Of a DNA stretch of 34,770 nt, positions 24,219 to 31,682 are shown one piece after another. A program made the translations under genes and the position numbers. Within the stretch, counting starts at the first letter, position 1. Each line of letters starts with the position of its first letter. The DNA comes from a virus, in the IMG/VR virus record IMGVR_UViG_3300044464_000097, positions 1 to 34,770 of that record. One strand, 5' to 3'. The notes under the pieces were generated by a model. The model saw only the letters and a program-made list of their open reading frames with translations, was not told the origin of the DNA and did not search any database.

Positions 24219-24461
24219 CTAGATCTCCGATCCAAGTCCGCCGCCGCCAATCGGCAGCTCGGGGGTCTCATCCGCTGGCGCCGGGAGCGAGCCGATCGAC
24301 ACCCACGCCGAGTTTCGATTCGCGCGCGCGTCAATCTTCACGTTCGGCGGTGAAGACTGCTCGTCCACGATGAGCCGAAACTGCGGTTGATCTTCCGGCT
24401 GCTGGATCGATCCGACCATTTCGGCGAGTCGATCGAAAACCTGAACCCACGTGAGAATCAT
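24219..24461 (-). CDS. Small hypothetical protein
   Basis: The true start is most likely ATG 24461, with GGAGTGGACG upstream and 10 bases after the glycosyltransferase stop. This gives 80 residues. The sequence has an N-terminal amphipathic helix (TWVQVFDRLAEMVGSI), a strand (PQFRLIVDEQ) and a Gly-rich end. It is too short to assign. Confidence 0.6.
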   Translation of the reverse strand: MILTWVQVFDRLAEMVGSIQQPEDQPQFRLIVDEQSSPPNVKIDARANRNSAWVSIGSLPAPADETPELPIGGGGLGSEI

Positions 24462-24471
24462 CGTCCACTCC

Positions 24472-25623
24472 TTATGCCGCCTGGTAATTGAAGTGCACCG
24501 GCTGGGCTGCCGGCTGCTGGTGGACAAACGGAGCACGGTAGTCGTAAGGCGGCGCATTCTGCGCCATCCACTCGATCTCTTGCCAGACCCGCGCGGGCTT
24601 GACCTCCAAGGCACAGAGCGTTTGCCCGGGCGGCGCGCCACACGTGGGCGCGTGGTAGCAGGGAGCGCAGTGGACGGCGGCATATAGGCTCCGCACATGG
24701 CGGTAGTGCACGGCCCTGGCCTCGGGCGGCACGCTCGTGAAGTATCCCACCGTCCTGACGCCCAAGGCTTCGGCGAGATGGAGGACTCCGGTATCGGGCG
24801 TCACCAAGTAGTCAAGCGACGCGACGACCGATAACAACGTCGGGATCATGAGATGCCCGGCGAGCGAGCGCACTCCCGCCGCTGCGAGCCTTGGTGTCAG
24901 CTGGTGCACGTGGTCATCGATCAGCACGGCCCGGTAGCCATGATCGAAGGCCCGCTCGGCGAACTCCTCGACGTAGGTCGTCGGCCAGTTCCGCATGCCA
25001 GACTGCGAGTGCGAGCCGACCACAATCCCGACCACCGGCCGGCCGTGATCGATCGCCCCCGTGGCGATCTTCCCTTGTAGACGCTCCTGATCTGTGGCCT
25101 GGAGGGGATAGGACCAGTCCAAGGGCTCGCCGCCGTTCAAGAGGTAGCGGGCGAATACTCCGATCCGATCGTAGCGCTCCCGGCCGTCTCGCTCGGAGTA
25201 GCCCCGAAGATCGATCACCCACGGGAGCCGGCCATGGAGATCGGCCAGGGCGCAGACCCGGTGGAGGAATCCGCCCGGCTGTCCTAAGAGGCAATTCCGG
25301 AGGAGCGGCACGAATTCGTGCGCTGTCGCGTAGGTGAACCGGAGCCGGGGGAACCGATGCGCCAACTCCCGCAAGGCGGGGAGCACCATCAGCACGTCAC
25401 CGAGCCCACCCGTTCTGACGATCGGGATCTCGGAGTCCGCCGGGGCCCGCGTGAGCCGTGCCGGGTGGACCACCTGGATCTCGTGGTTCGGGTCGATGAA
25501 GCCCTGGGAGAGTAGAAACAGGTAGTCGCCTTCGGGCACGTCCTGGGGCTCGCCACGCCGGAACGCGCGTCCGTTGTGGGCATAGGTGAGGCTTCGCGCC
25601 AGGACCACCTGAGGCACGGGCAT
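24472..25623 (-). CDS. GT9-family glycosyltransferase with capsid-neighbour-like N-terminal module
   Basis: The 383-residue protein is a heptosyltransferase-like GT-B enzyme. The acceptor-side motif GGLGDVLMVLPALREL (72-87), a central RPVVGIVVGSHS, the donor-side TPDTGVLHLAEALGVRTVGYF, and a Cys-rich end (CAPCYHAPTCGAPPGQTLCALEVKPARVW) are typical of GT9. Residues 1 to about 55 are not part of GT9. They follow the pattern LTYxxxGxxFxxGE-x-x-xVP-x-x-x-xxFLxxxGFI, seen in small phage proteins encoded next to capsid genes. The ATG at 25623 touches its ribosome binding site, so GTG 25617 may be the real start. It is the first gene after the capsid gene, behind a structured spacer. Confidence 0.85.
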   Translation of the reverse strand: MPVPQVVLARSLTYAHNGRAFRRGEPQDVPEGDYLFLLSQGFIDPNHEIQVVHPARLTRAPADSEIPIVRTGGLGDVLMVLPALRELAHRFPRLRFTYATAHEFVPLLRNCLLGQPGGFLHRVCALADLHGRLPWVIDLRGYSERDGRERYDRIGVFARYLLNGGEPLDWSYPLQATDQERLQGKIATGAIDHGRPVVGIVVGSHSQSGMRNWPTTYVEEFAERAFDHGYRAVLIDDHVHQLTPRLAAAGVRSLAGHLMIPTLLSVVASLDYLVTPDTGVLHLAEALGVRTVGYFTSVPPEARAVHYRHVRSLYAAVHCAPCYHAPTCGAPPGQTLCALEVKPARVWQEIEWMAQNAPPYDYRAPFVHQQPAAQPVHFNYQAA

Positions 25624-25819
25624 CCTTTCTCGGCTGTCTCGCCCCTATGGGTAGGCTGGGGCGGGGGAGGCGGACGGCTACTCAAGAGCCGGGTGAGTTG
25701 TCTTGGCTTCTGTCCCCTTCGGCGAAGCGCGTTTCCAGCCGGTCCCGGAGAACCCGTGGGCAACCGGCCAGAGCTACCGCGCTTCGCCGAAGGTCGCAGG
25801 CTACGAGAGCGTTACCCCG
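25624..25819. other. Structured intergenic spacer between capsid and glycosyltransferase genes
   Basis: These 196 bases form the longest gene-free gap in the window. They hold the long inverted repeat at 25716-25793 and a smaller hairpin (GCCCC at 25641-25645 with GGGGC at 25658-25662) just before the glycosyltransferase start. No convincing promoter or U tract was found. Confidence 0.6.
25716..25793. repeat. Perfect 16-bp inverted repeat with nested stem
   Basis: CCTTCGGCGAAGCGCG (25716-25731) is exactly complementary to CGCGCTTCGCCGAAGG (25778-25793). The 46 bases between contain a second stem, GCCGGT (25738-25743) with ACCGGC (25763-25768), and a CCC/GGG pair. The RNA would fold into a long two-tier hairpin just after the capsid stop. 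No U tract follows, so it is more likely a processing, attenuation or mRNA-stabilising element than a simple terminator. Confidence 0.85.
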
Positions 25820-26926
25820 TTAGTTGATGCAGGCGACACAGCGCCCGGCCGGCAGAGCCGCCGGCACGCAGGTCGAGGCGCAAGCATCCAGCTGCATGCA
25901 ATCGACCATCGCCGTCGCATCCTCGTTGAACACGAGCGCATCGAACCGGAAGGTCCAGATCAACCACGTCAGATGCCGCGGTCCATCGCGCCACCGCTCG
26001 AACGTGATGTTCTTCTGGATCCCCACGACGAGATTCGCCGGGTCCGTGATCAGCATGAACGTCCCCGTGGACGTCGCGAGCGACTCGCACCCGCACGCGC
26101 GGATGTTGGTCGGGATCAAGGGCACGGGTACGATCGGGGTGGACATGTGCTCGCGCGGGACCGGGCCCAGGAGCGAGCGATCGCCAAGGACCGTCTCCCG
26201 GCCCTGGTGGAGCTCCGCATAATCGACCCACATGTCACTCGGCATGTAGATCCGGAGCTGCTCGGGGTTCCGGCGGTACTTGGTCGGGAGTGCGCGCTGA
26301 AGGCAATTCAGCTTGTGGAAGGTGATCGTCCGGTCCCCGGCATCGGCACCCGAGAACCCGCCGCCGTTCAGGATGTGCCCTTGCTGGAGCTGGCGATACC
26401 ACATATCGCGCGCTCCCATGACGCCGTTGTTCACGTTCGATGGATCGGTGTAGCTCCCGTTCGTGTTCCCCATCCACGCGATCCGCTCGGTCTCGTTCGC
26501 GATCGTCTCGGCCGTCATCCGCATGATCTGCTGCTCCAACTGCGGGCCGGTGATCCCGTCCTGCAAGTCGTCATCGCAGAGGAAGAACTTGGCGTCGAGA
26601 CTGATGGTCTTGAGGCACTTGTTCGTGTTCGTGATCGAGACCGATTCGGTGGGGGTCTCGTTACAGGTCGCGAGCCGGAGGATGCCGCTTGAGAGATTGA
26701 TGAAGCGGATCGTCTGCTCGTTCGTGGTCATGCGCTCGACCGACGCCTCGCGGAACATCTGGGACTCATCGACCACGTAGTCAATGAGCCGGTCTGCCTC
26801 CTCGGGCTGGATCAAGCACGGAGCGACGGTACGGAGCAGGAACTTTGCCTGCTCGTACTTCGTGAGGCGCCGACCCTCGGTCACCGATGACGGTGCCGCG
26901 AGCAGCGCGTGTCCTTGGGATAGCAC
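25820..26926 (-). CDS. Major capsid protein (HK97-fold)
   Basis: The 368-residue protein uses GTG 26926 with AGGAGG 8 bases upstream, a strong signal suited to an abundant product. The early helix EQAKFLLRTVAPCLIQPEEADRLI, the DLQDGITGPQLEQQIMRMTAETIANETERIAWMGN spine-helix region and the C-terminal P-domain stretch NLVVGIQKNITFERWRD followed by WTFRFDALVFNEDATAMVD are typical of PBSX/XkdG-like HK97-fold capsid proteins. The tail is Cys-rich (CMQLDACASTCVPAALPAGRCVACIN), which is unusual and could form inter-subunit disulfides. It follows the protease and scaffold-like genes, the standard capsid order. Confidence 0.85.
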   Translation of the reverse strand: MLSQGHALLAAPSSVTEGRRLTKYEQAKFLLRTVAPCLIQPEEADRLIDYVVDESQMFREASVERMTTNEQTIRFINLSSGILRLATCNETPTESVSITNTNKCLKTISLDAKFFLCDDDLQDGITGPQLEQQIMRMTAETIANETERIAWMGNTNGSYTDPSNVNNGVMGARDMWYRQLQQGHILNGGGFSGADAGDRTITFHKLNCLQRALPTKYRRNPEQLRIYMPSDMWVDYAELHQGRETVLGDRSLLGPVPREHMSTPIVPVPLIPTNIRACGCESLATSTGTFMLITDPANLVVGIQKNITFERWRDGPRHLTWLIWTFRFDALVFNEDATAMVDCMQLDACASTCVPAALPAGRCVACIN

Positions 26927-26992
26927 TTGCGTCCCCTCCTTGGAACTTCCGGCACGGAACGTCCCTGTCCCGTGATGCCCGGGGTGGTTTCC

Positions 26993-27391
26993 CTACGTAC
27001 GCGCGAGCGCTCGCCGGCTGCGAAGGTGCGCGCAGACCTCGTACACGTTCTTGGCAAGGAATGACGTCCCGTTGAACATCTTGACCGACTGCTCCATCGA
27101 GTCGCAGTAGGTCGGGACGTCCGTCGGTTCGCCGACAAACTTCTTGGCTTCCTCGAGATCGACCCCGAGGGCCCCGAGGAAGGCGCCGAGCCGCTTCTCG
27201 GCAAAGATGTGCCAGCGCTGGCCGGGCGGGTGCGTCACCTTTTCGGCGTAGCACTTGGCCAGGAAAGCGACGGTCTCGGGGTCGCGGGCGATGAGCTGAT
27301 CGGCCCCCGAGAGCCGCACGTCGGAGAAGAACTTGGGCGGGCCCTGCGGGTCCTCGTCCACGTGCATCGACTTGAAGTAGGTCGCACTCAT
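26993..27391 (-). CDS. Hypothetical protein between scaffold and capsid genes
   Basis: The 132-residue protein starts at ATG 27391 with AAGGAGCGACCCCC upstream. It is mixed alpha/beta with a central helix (DPETVAFLAKCYAEKV) and a Lys/Glu-rich segment (RWHIFAEKRLGAFLGALGVDLEEAKKF). Between scaffold and capsid genes many phages encode a decoration or stabilising protein, which is a possible role. No motif decides it. Confidence 0.55.
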   Translation of the reverse strand: MSATYFKSMHVDEDPQGPPKFFSDVRLSGADQLIARDPETVAFLAKCYAEKVTHPPGQRWHIFAEKRLGAFLGALGVDLEEAKKFVGEPTDVPTYCDSMEQSVKMFNGTSFLAKNVYEVCAHLRSRRALART

Positions 27392-27403
27392 GGGGGTCGC
27401 TCC

Positions 27404-28876
27404 TTATCGCCGGGCGATGCGGGGGAGCCCGCCGCCGTTACGCGCCGCGTTCCGCTCCGAGGTCGTGACGGGCGCCCCGAGAATGGTCGAGTACTCGACC
27501 GGCGTACCGCTCGAGGCGGTGGCGACCGCCTTCGACTGGAGGAGACGGTTCGGAGGCGGGGTCGCAGCACTCACACGCTTCGGCTCAGCCGAGGGTGCCG
27601 CGACACCGGCACCCACCAGATCCGGCAGCTCGTTGTCGCCGGGCTCGTCCATCGCCGGGCCGCCGCCCGTGAGCGCTGCCACGAGCTCCTGCACGGTCGC
27701 CTCGAGCCGGGCGATCCGGTCATCCGGGGTAGGAGCCGCCGGGATCGGGGCCCCGGCCGCGGCACCATCCTTGGCACCATCGGCCGGGGCAGTCGGCGCC
27801 GACTTGGCAGGCTCCATGATCGGATTCCCGGAGCCCTGAGGCGGAGCCGCGGGGGCGGGCTCAGCCGCGGCTGCCGGGGCAGCGGAGGCGGTGGCCGGCA
27901 GGGTAAAGCCGGCGAGGCCCGCCAGCGCGTGGATCATCTGGCCTTGCTGCTCGATCACGAGCCGCAGGTCCTCCCGTGACTTCACTTGCTCAGACATGAG
28001 TCCCTCCACGCGGGACTCCACGCCCCGCAGATACTCGACCAGCTTGCGCCCGGGGCGCGGCTCACGGATTCCCAAGAAGCGCTTGAAGAGCGTGCGCCAG
28101 CGGTTCTCACCCTGGAATTTGACGGCCGGCGGACCCGTGGGCTCTACCTTGAGCGACTTCCCCAGCCCCAAGCTCATCGCCGCCGCATTGATCAGGCCCT
28201 CGGGTTCAGTCCCGTCGGGCACAAGGATCTTCGTCTCATCGTTCGGGTCGCCGAACTCGCCCCGCACCATCTGGCAGGCCGAGACCGCGGCGTCTTCGGG
28301 GAGCCCCATCTCGGTCGCTTGCGTCAAGCAATCGGCGAGGCTCCATTCGGTAGGGGTCGAGGGCACCTCGATTGCCGCCGGCTCGTCCTCGAGCGGCATG
28401 TCGGCTGCCATCTCTTCGGGCACCGGCGGTGCGACGTCCTTGCCTTCGGGCACGATCCCGTCGGGGCACTTCCGTCCGCGTGTGATCATCTTTTCCTCCT
28501 GCATTGTGAGTTCGCCCCGTGTGATCGCGTCCTCAACATCGGCCAGCATCTTCAAATCGGCGACCGAGGCGTCATGTCCCGCCATGTCGGCCCGGAGGAC
28601 ATCCGTAAAATTGCCGAGCGCATCGGGTTGACCCGCTGCCTCGCAGAGGGTCGGGGTCGGCATGTCGCCGCGAGCGAGGCATTCGGTGTAGTTGACCCCG
28701 GGCGCGAGGGTCGGGGAGATCCCCGCCTTGGAGCCGGGCCCAGCCTTGAAGAAGCGCCAGCGGCGTCCCGTGGCAGGCCGATCAACGCCTGCCACTTCCG
28801 TTACCTCGCCCGCGATGATCTCGCCCACGTAGTCGAGTTCCTTGGCACCCGAGAGAAGCTCCCTGAGTGACTTCAT
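27404..28876 (-). CDS. Scaffold-like protein with N-terminal VDRPA module
   Basis: The start is ATG 28876, overlapping the protease stop (ATGA), giving 490 residues. The first 40 residues contain GEVTEVAGVDRPATGRRWRFFK, the short VDRPA signature that follows XkdF-type domains in many phages. The middle has a helical part rich in acidic residues, then a coiled-coil-like stretch (SRVEGLMSEQVKSREDLRLVIEQQGQMIHAL, about 305-335). After that comes an Ala/Pro-rich disordered region, and finally a helix (DDRIARLEATVQELVAAL) with a low-complexity tail. Long helices, disorder and position between protease and capsid genes fit an internal scaffold. The Cys residues in the middle are unexplained. Confidence 0.6.
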   Translation of the reverse strand: MKSLRELLSGAKELDYVGEIIAGEVTEVAGVDRPATGRRWRFFKAGPGSKAGISPTLAPGVNYTECLARGDMPTPTLCEAAGQPDALGNFTDVLRADMAGHDASVADLKMLADVEDAITRGELTMQEEKMITRGRKCPDGIVPEGKDVAPPVPEEMAADMPLEDEPAAIEVPSTPTEWSLADCLTQATEMGLPEDAAVSACQMVRGEFGDPNDETKILVPDGTEPEGLINAAAMSLGLGKSLKVEPTGPPAVKFQGENRWRTLFKRFLGIREPRPGRKLVEYLRGVESRVEGLMSEQVKSREDLRLVIEQQGQMIHALAGLAGFTLPATASAAPAAAAEPAPAAPPQGSGNPIMEPAKSAPTAPADGAKDGAAAGAPIPAAPTPDDRIARLEATVQELVAALTGGGPAMDEPGDNELPDLVGAGVAAPSAEPKRVSAATPPPNRLLQSKAVATASSGTPVEYSTILGAPVTTSERNAARNGGGLPRIARR

Positions 28877-30483
28877 CCGATCCCCATCTCGGCTGCCGAC
28901 GGAACCAGGTGGAGCGGCACAACGCCCCACTGGCCCTCGATCGAGTAGCCCGTGAGCCTGCCCGACTTGACTTGCTCCCAGGCTTCGGGGTGCCACTTGA
29001 CCCCCATGACCCAGGCGCCGCGGGGGAAGTCGGGATCACCCGAGCGGGCGATGAAGGATTCGACGGGTTCCCCGGCCGGGCGGCCGTCTGTCATCTTGAG
29101 CCCCGTGATGTGCATCAGGTTCATGCCGCCCTTCCGGGCGATGAACTCGTGCGCCATCTTCCGGACCTCGTCCTCGGTTGCGTACTGGCCCTGGAGATCC
29201 ACCTCCCAGGGCGCGTACACGACGTCGTAGGTGATCCGCTCCTGCGCCTTCTCGGGCGAGGTCACGAACTTGCAGCCCGTGACGTCCAACCGTGCGGCCG
29301 GCTCGGCCAAGGCCTTGACGACCGACTGGCGGATAAGGGCACCGGGGGAGACGTCCGACTGAGCAACCGTGCGGATGATGTCCATATTCCACTGGACCCA
29401 GCCTGCGGCCCCGGAGCCGCCCGGGGTCGAGTCCACCATCCGCTTCGGCACCCGGACATCGATGATCTGCTTGTGGTTATTAGGGCGGCCGATCCCGACG
29501 CGAACGACAGCGCCGCCGGAGTCCGGGATCACCCGGCTATCGATCCGGTCGTAGAGGTTCTCGGCACCGCGGGACCGCGAGACCGGCACGATCCAGAACC
29601 CGCCTTCGGAAAAGACGGGGCCGCCCCACGGGATGCCTTTCGCGTGTGTCGGGGCAGAAACGAAACGGCCGTGGCCCGAGACCGGGGGCCGCATCCCGGC
29701 TGCTTGCGGCAACGTAGCGGCCTTCGCTGGCCCGCTGGGAGCCGACGCAAAGCCGTACGCCTGGGCCACGGCTCGCCATGCGACCCCCGAGGCGTAGCGC
29801 TTGCTCGCGGGATCGTCGGCCTTGCCGAACATCTGAAAGGTCGTGTCGTGCATCCGGTCGTAGACCTCGCGCCCGTAGGCGGGGAGGTTCGCCGGATCTT
29901 GAGTCGCGTAGGCACCGGCGGCCGCCGCCTTCTCTCGGTCGGGATCCGTATCGGTGGGCTCCACTCGGTCCTCCTTCGTTCCTGGGGCGGACTTACCGGC
30001 GGCTGCTTCCTCGGCCAGCCGCTCGTTCACCCGCCCAAGCTCGCCGGCCAAGGTCTGTAGCCCGCGCGCATCGGCCGTCCGCGCTCGGCTGGAGATGGCA
30101 CTCAAGGTCCGGGTCGCCGGGTGCTCACGGCCAAGGGTCGAGCGCGCCCGGGCGGTCGCCCGATCCACGAGCCCTGCCAAGCGCTGCCGGCCGGCGGCCG
30201 CTTCCTGCGGGTTTTTGGTACCGGCGACCGCGAGCGCCACCCCGCGCGCGTCGAGCGCATCGTTCGCCGCCCCGCCGGCGCCTTCGGACGAGAACCGGCC
30301 GTGATCGTCGCGCACGTATTCGCGCTTGCCGTCCTGCGGGTAATCGGGAGCGCCGGGGGCAGCGGCAGCGTCGGGGGCGGGATCGGTGGCCGGCTCGCCA
30401 ATCGGGGGCCCGGTCGGGACGATCTGGCCACCGGGTAGCGTGACCTCGTGAAAGTGCGGGTCCTCGGCTTTCGTCCCTTGCAC
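28873..30483 (-). CDS. XkdF-like capsid maturation protease with ChaB domain
   Basis: The 536-residue protein starts at GTG 30483 (GGGGGACGA upstream). About residues 199-244 match a ChaB domain (LPAYGREVYDRMHDTTFQMFG, then VAWRAVAQAYG). The final 120 residues match the XkdF putative serine protease: YDVVYAPWEVDLQGQYATEDEVRKMAHEFI (419-448), MHITG with a conserved His near 458, VESFIAR (474-480), GAWVMGVKWHPEAWEQVKSG and GYSIEGQW (512-519). The N-terminal 180 residues are Ala/Arg-rich with an RDDHGRFSSEG motif. XkdF is predicted to cleave capsid and scaffold proteins in PBSX-type phages. A protease at the start of this block fits. Confidence 0.75.
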   Translation of the reverse strand: MQGTKAEDPHFHEVTLPGGQIVPTGPPIGEPATDPAPDAAAAPGAPDYPQDGKREYVRDDHGRFSSEGAGGAANDALDARGVALAVAGTKNPQEAAAGRQRLAGLVDRATARARSTLGREHPATRTLSAISSRARTADARGLQTLAGELGRVNERLAEEAAAGKSAPGTKEDRVEPTDTDPDREKAAAAGAYATQDPANLPAYGREVYDRMHDTTFQMFGKADDPASKRYASGVAWRAVAQAYGFASAPSGPAKAATLPQAAGMRPPVSGHGRFVSAPTHAKGIPWGGPVFSEGGFWIVPVSRSRGAENLYDRIDSRVIPDSGGAVVRVGIGRPNNHKQIIDVRVPKRMVDSTPGGSGAAGWVQWNMDIIRTVAQSDVSPGALIRQSVVKALAEPAARLDVTGCKFVTSPEKAQERITYDVVYAPWEVDLQGQYATEDEVRKMAHEFIARKGGMNLMHITGLKMTDGRPAGEPVESFIARSGDPDFPRGAWVMGVKWHPEAWEQVKSGRLTGYSIEGQWGVVPLHLVPSAAEMGIG

Positions 30484-30493
30484 TCGTCCCCCG

Positions 30494-30520
30494 AAAAAGA
30501 TAAAAGCCCCGCCCGGGCTT
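30494..30520 (-). terminator. Intrinsic terminator in the leader of the protease gene
   Basis: On the minus strand AAGCCC (30520-30515) pairs with GGGCTT (30509-30504) around a 5-base loop and is followed by TTATCTTTTT. It ends about 10 bases before the GTG start. A second AAGCCC lies about 20 bases upstream (30538-30533, plus-strand GGGCTT) and could pair with the same GGGCTT, giving an alternative fold. Any transcript reaching the capsid genes from the right or from the promoter at 30570-30598 must pass it. Confidence 0.7.
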
Positions 30521-30569
30521 GCGCTCGGACAGGGCTTCTTGAGCCTCGCGACTGGAGATACGTGGCGAC

Positions 30570-30598
30570 TTGTTACGGCACTGCTAGTTGCGTGTCAA
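30570..30598 (-). promoter_or_regulatory. Candidate sigma-70-type promoter for the capsid block
   Basis: TTGACA (minus strand, 30598-30593) is a perfect -35 hexamer. After a 17-base spacer, TAACAA (30575-30570) matches only three positions of the -10 consensus. It points at the protease gene, with the terminator lying between. It is divergent from the plus-strand promoter for the zinc-finger-like gene, and the two start regions overlap. Confidence 0.45.
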
Positions 30599-30600
30599 GG

Positions 30601-30629
30601 TTTATTTCGGCTGGCGACTGTGCTATAAT
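30601..30629 (+). promoter_or_regulatory. Extended -10 promoter giving a leaderless transcript
   Basis: TGCTATAAT at 30621-30629 is a perfect extended -10 (TGn plus TATAAT). The -35 region (TTTATT, 30601-30606, 17 bases upstream) is weak, as is common with extended -10 promoters. Transcription starting 7-8 bases later would begin at the ATG at 30637. No ribosome binding site fits between them. Confidence 0.8.
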
Positions 30630-30636
30630 TCTGGCC

Positions 30637-31368
30637 ATGATCAAACACCCGCGCGAAGCTCCTCGCCCCGACCTGTGTAGCTTCGAGGACTGCGAGCAAG
30701 CTGCCGTTGTGTACTCGCCCGCCGTTGAGGCTTGGGTATGTTCCGCGCACTCAACCGCCGGCTCGTGGAGCGGGCCCGGCGGCCTGGACGACCCAACGCC
30801 AGCAGAGGACAAACCGCGATACAGCGCACGCGAGATCCAAGCCGCACGACTGGAGGGGGCGCGCGCGATCTGGCGATGGTGCTATGAAGAAGTCCAATAT
30901 GAACACAACCACATCGCTGGCCCGGACACCAGCTACGGATATGGCGTCCGCGGTGTGACTGCTGCCCTACTAGGTAAATTCGGCCTGCTGAGCACCGACG
31001 AGGCAATGGCCAAGATCATCGGAGAAAGTGTGGGAGGTGATGCGATTGCCGGACGACTCGACAGCGAAGCCGCCGCCGTACATGTAAGTGTGGGCGATGA
31101 GGTGTCCGGAATAGACGAAGCTGGCGAATCTATCGGCCAAAGCAGTGGACCCGCAACGCCAAGCGCGGATGCTACACCACCGGCGCAAGCGGCCGAGCCT
31201 CCTCGCCCTTACTTCATCGAAGCGAGCGGGAGCACTTTTGTCCCTGGTGCAATGGCCTCCGTGTGCGTGTTGTGCGGGGAAACCATGATGGTCGGAACTG
31301 GCTGGGCCCGTTACAAGTCGAAAGCCTACGCGCATTCGGCGTGCGCCTTCGCAAATATCGCGGACTAG
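30637..31368 (+). CDS. Plus-strand zinc-finger-like protein, leaderless, possible regulator
   Basis: The ATG at 30637 directly follows the extended -10 promoter; the frame extends further upstream but that part lies before the promoter. The 243-residue product has an N-terminal metal-site-like pattern CSFEDCEQ with CSAH (C-x4-C-x15-C-x2-H, about residues 13-36) and a C-terminal one, CVLCG, with HSACAFA (C-x2-C, then H-x2-C). Between them are a helical domain (ARLEGARAIWRWCYEEVQYEH) and a Pro/Ala/Asp-rich linker. The only plus-strand gene inside the structural run is this one. A DNA- or protein-binding regulator is plausible; a moron is the alternative. Its TAG overlaps the TAG of the next minus-strand gene as CTAG. 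Confidence 0.7.
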   Translation: MIKHPREAPRPDLCSFEDCEQAAVVYSPAVEAWVCSAHSTAGSWSGPGGLDDPTPAEDKPRYSAREIQAARLEGARAIWRWCYEEVQYEHNHIAGPDTSYGYGVRGVTAALLGKFGLLSTDEAMAKIIGESVGGDAIAGRLDSEAAAVHVSVGDEVSGIDEAGESIGQSSGPATPSADATPPAQAAEPPRPYFIEASGSTFVPGAMASVCVLCGETMMVGTGWARYKSKAYAHSACAFANIAD

Positions 31369-31682
31369 CGTTTGCCATTCGTATCGGGCTTGCCGGGCGG
31401 TCCGATCGGGTGCTGGATCAGGACGCGCTTCTCTTTGCACCGTCGGCACTGGAGGAAGACGACCCCCTGGGCGCCAGCATGCTGCTCGGGCGTGTCATCG
31501 GGGGCGAGGAGCGCGTAGCGCGTCCCCATCGGTAGCTCGGCAATGAGGGCGCCGTCCTTGAAGCATCGCACCTGGACGAGCCGAGCGGCGGGATCCGACT
31601 GGGTCGGGGGCTCGTAGCCTTCGGCCTTGAGGCGAGCCCGCTGCCGCTCCAGGCGATCGCGGCTCCGTCCGCCAATCCGCAC
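31365..31682 (-). CDS. Small Cys-containing hypothetical protein
   Basis: The 105-residue protein starts at GTG 31682, abutting the TGA of the previous gene. It has an Arg-rich N-terminus (RSRDRLERQRARLKAEGYEPP), a beta segment (VQVRCFKDGALIAELPMG) and a late CRRCKEKR motif. One CxxC plus an earlier Cys could form a minimal metal site. It ends tail-to-tail with the plus-strand gene at a shared CTAG. Transcripts running past it would be antisense to that gene. Confidence 0.55.
   Translation of the reverse strand: MRIGGRSRDRLERQRARLKAEGYEPPTQSDPAARLVQVRCFKDGALIAELPMGTRYALLAPDDTPEQHAGAQGVVFLQCRRCKEKRVLIQHPIGPPGKPDTNGKR

Noticed and set aside
1368-24461. Recoding of TAG as an amino acid
   Set aside because: Several genes end in TAG followed by a well-placed start or by non-coding sequence, and readthrough at 5556 and 7397 gives nothing gene-like. 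The standard bacterial code fits.
28867-30060. Long plus-strand frames opposite the protease and scaffold genes
   Set aside because: Composition is His/Arg/Gly-rich without domains or ribosome binding sites, and the minus-strand genes there have recognisable families.
30448-30636. Upstream extension of the plus-strand zinc-finger-like gene to 30448
   Set aside because: This part covers both promoters and the leader terminator of the opposite operon, and the extended -10 places transcription start at the ATG 30637.
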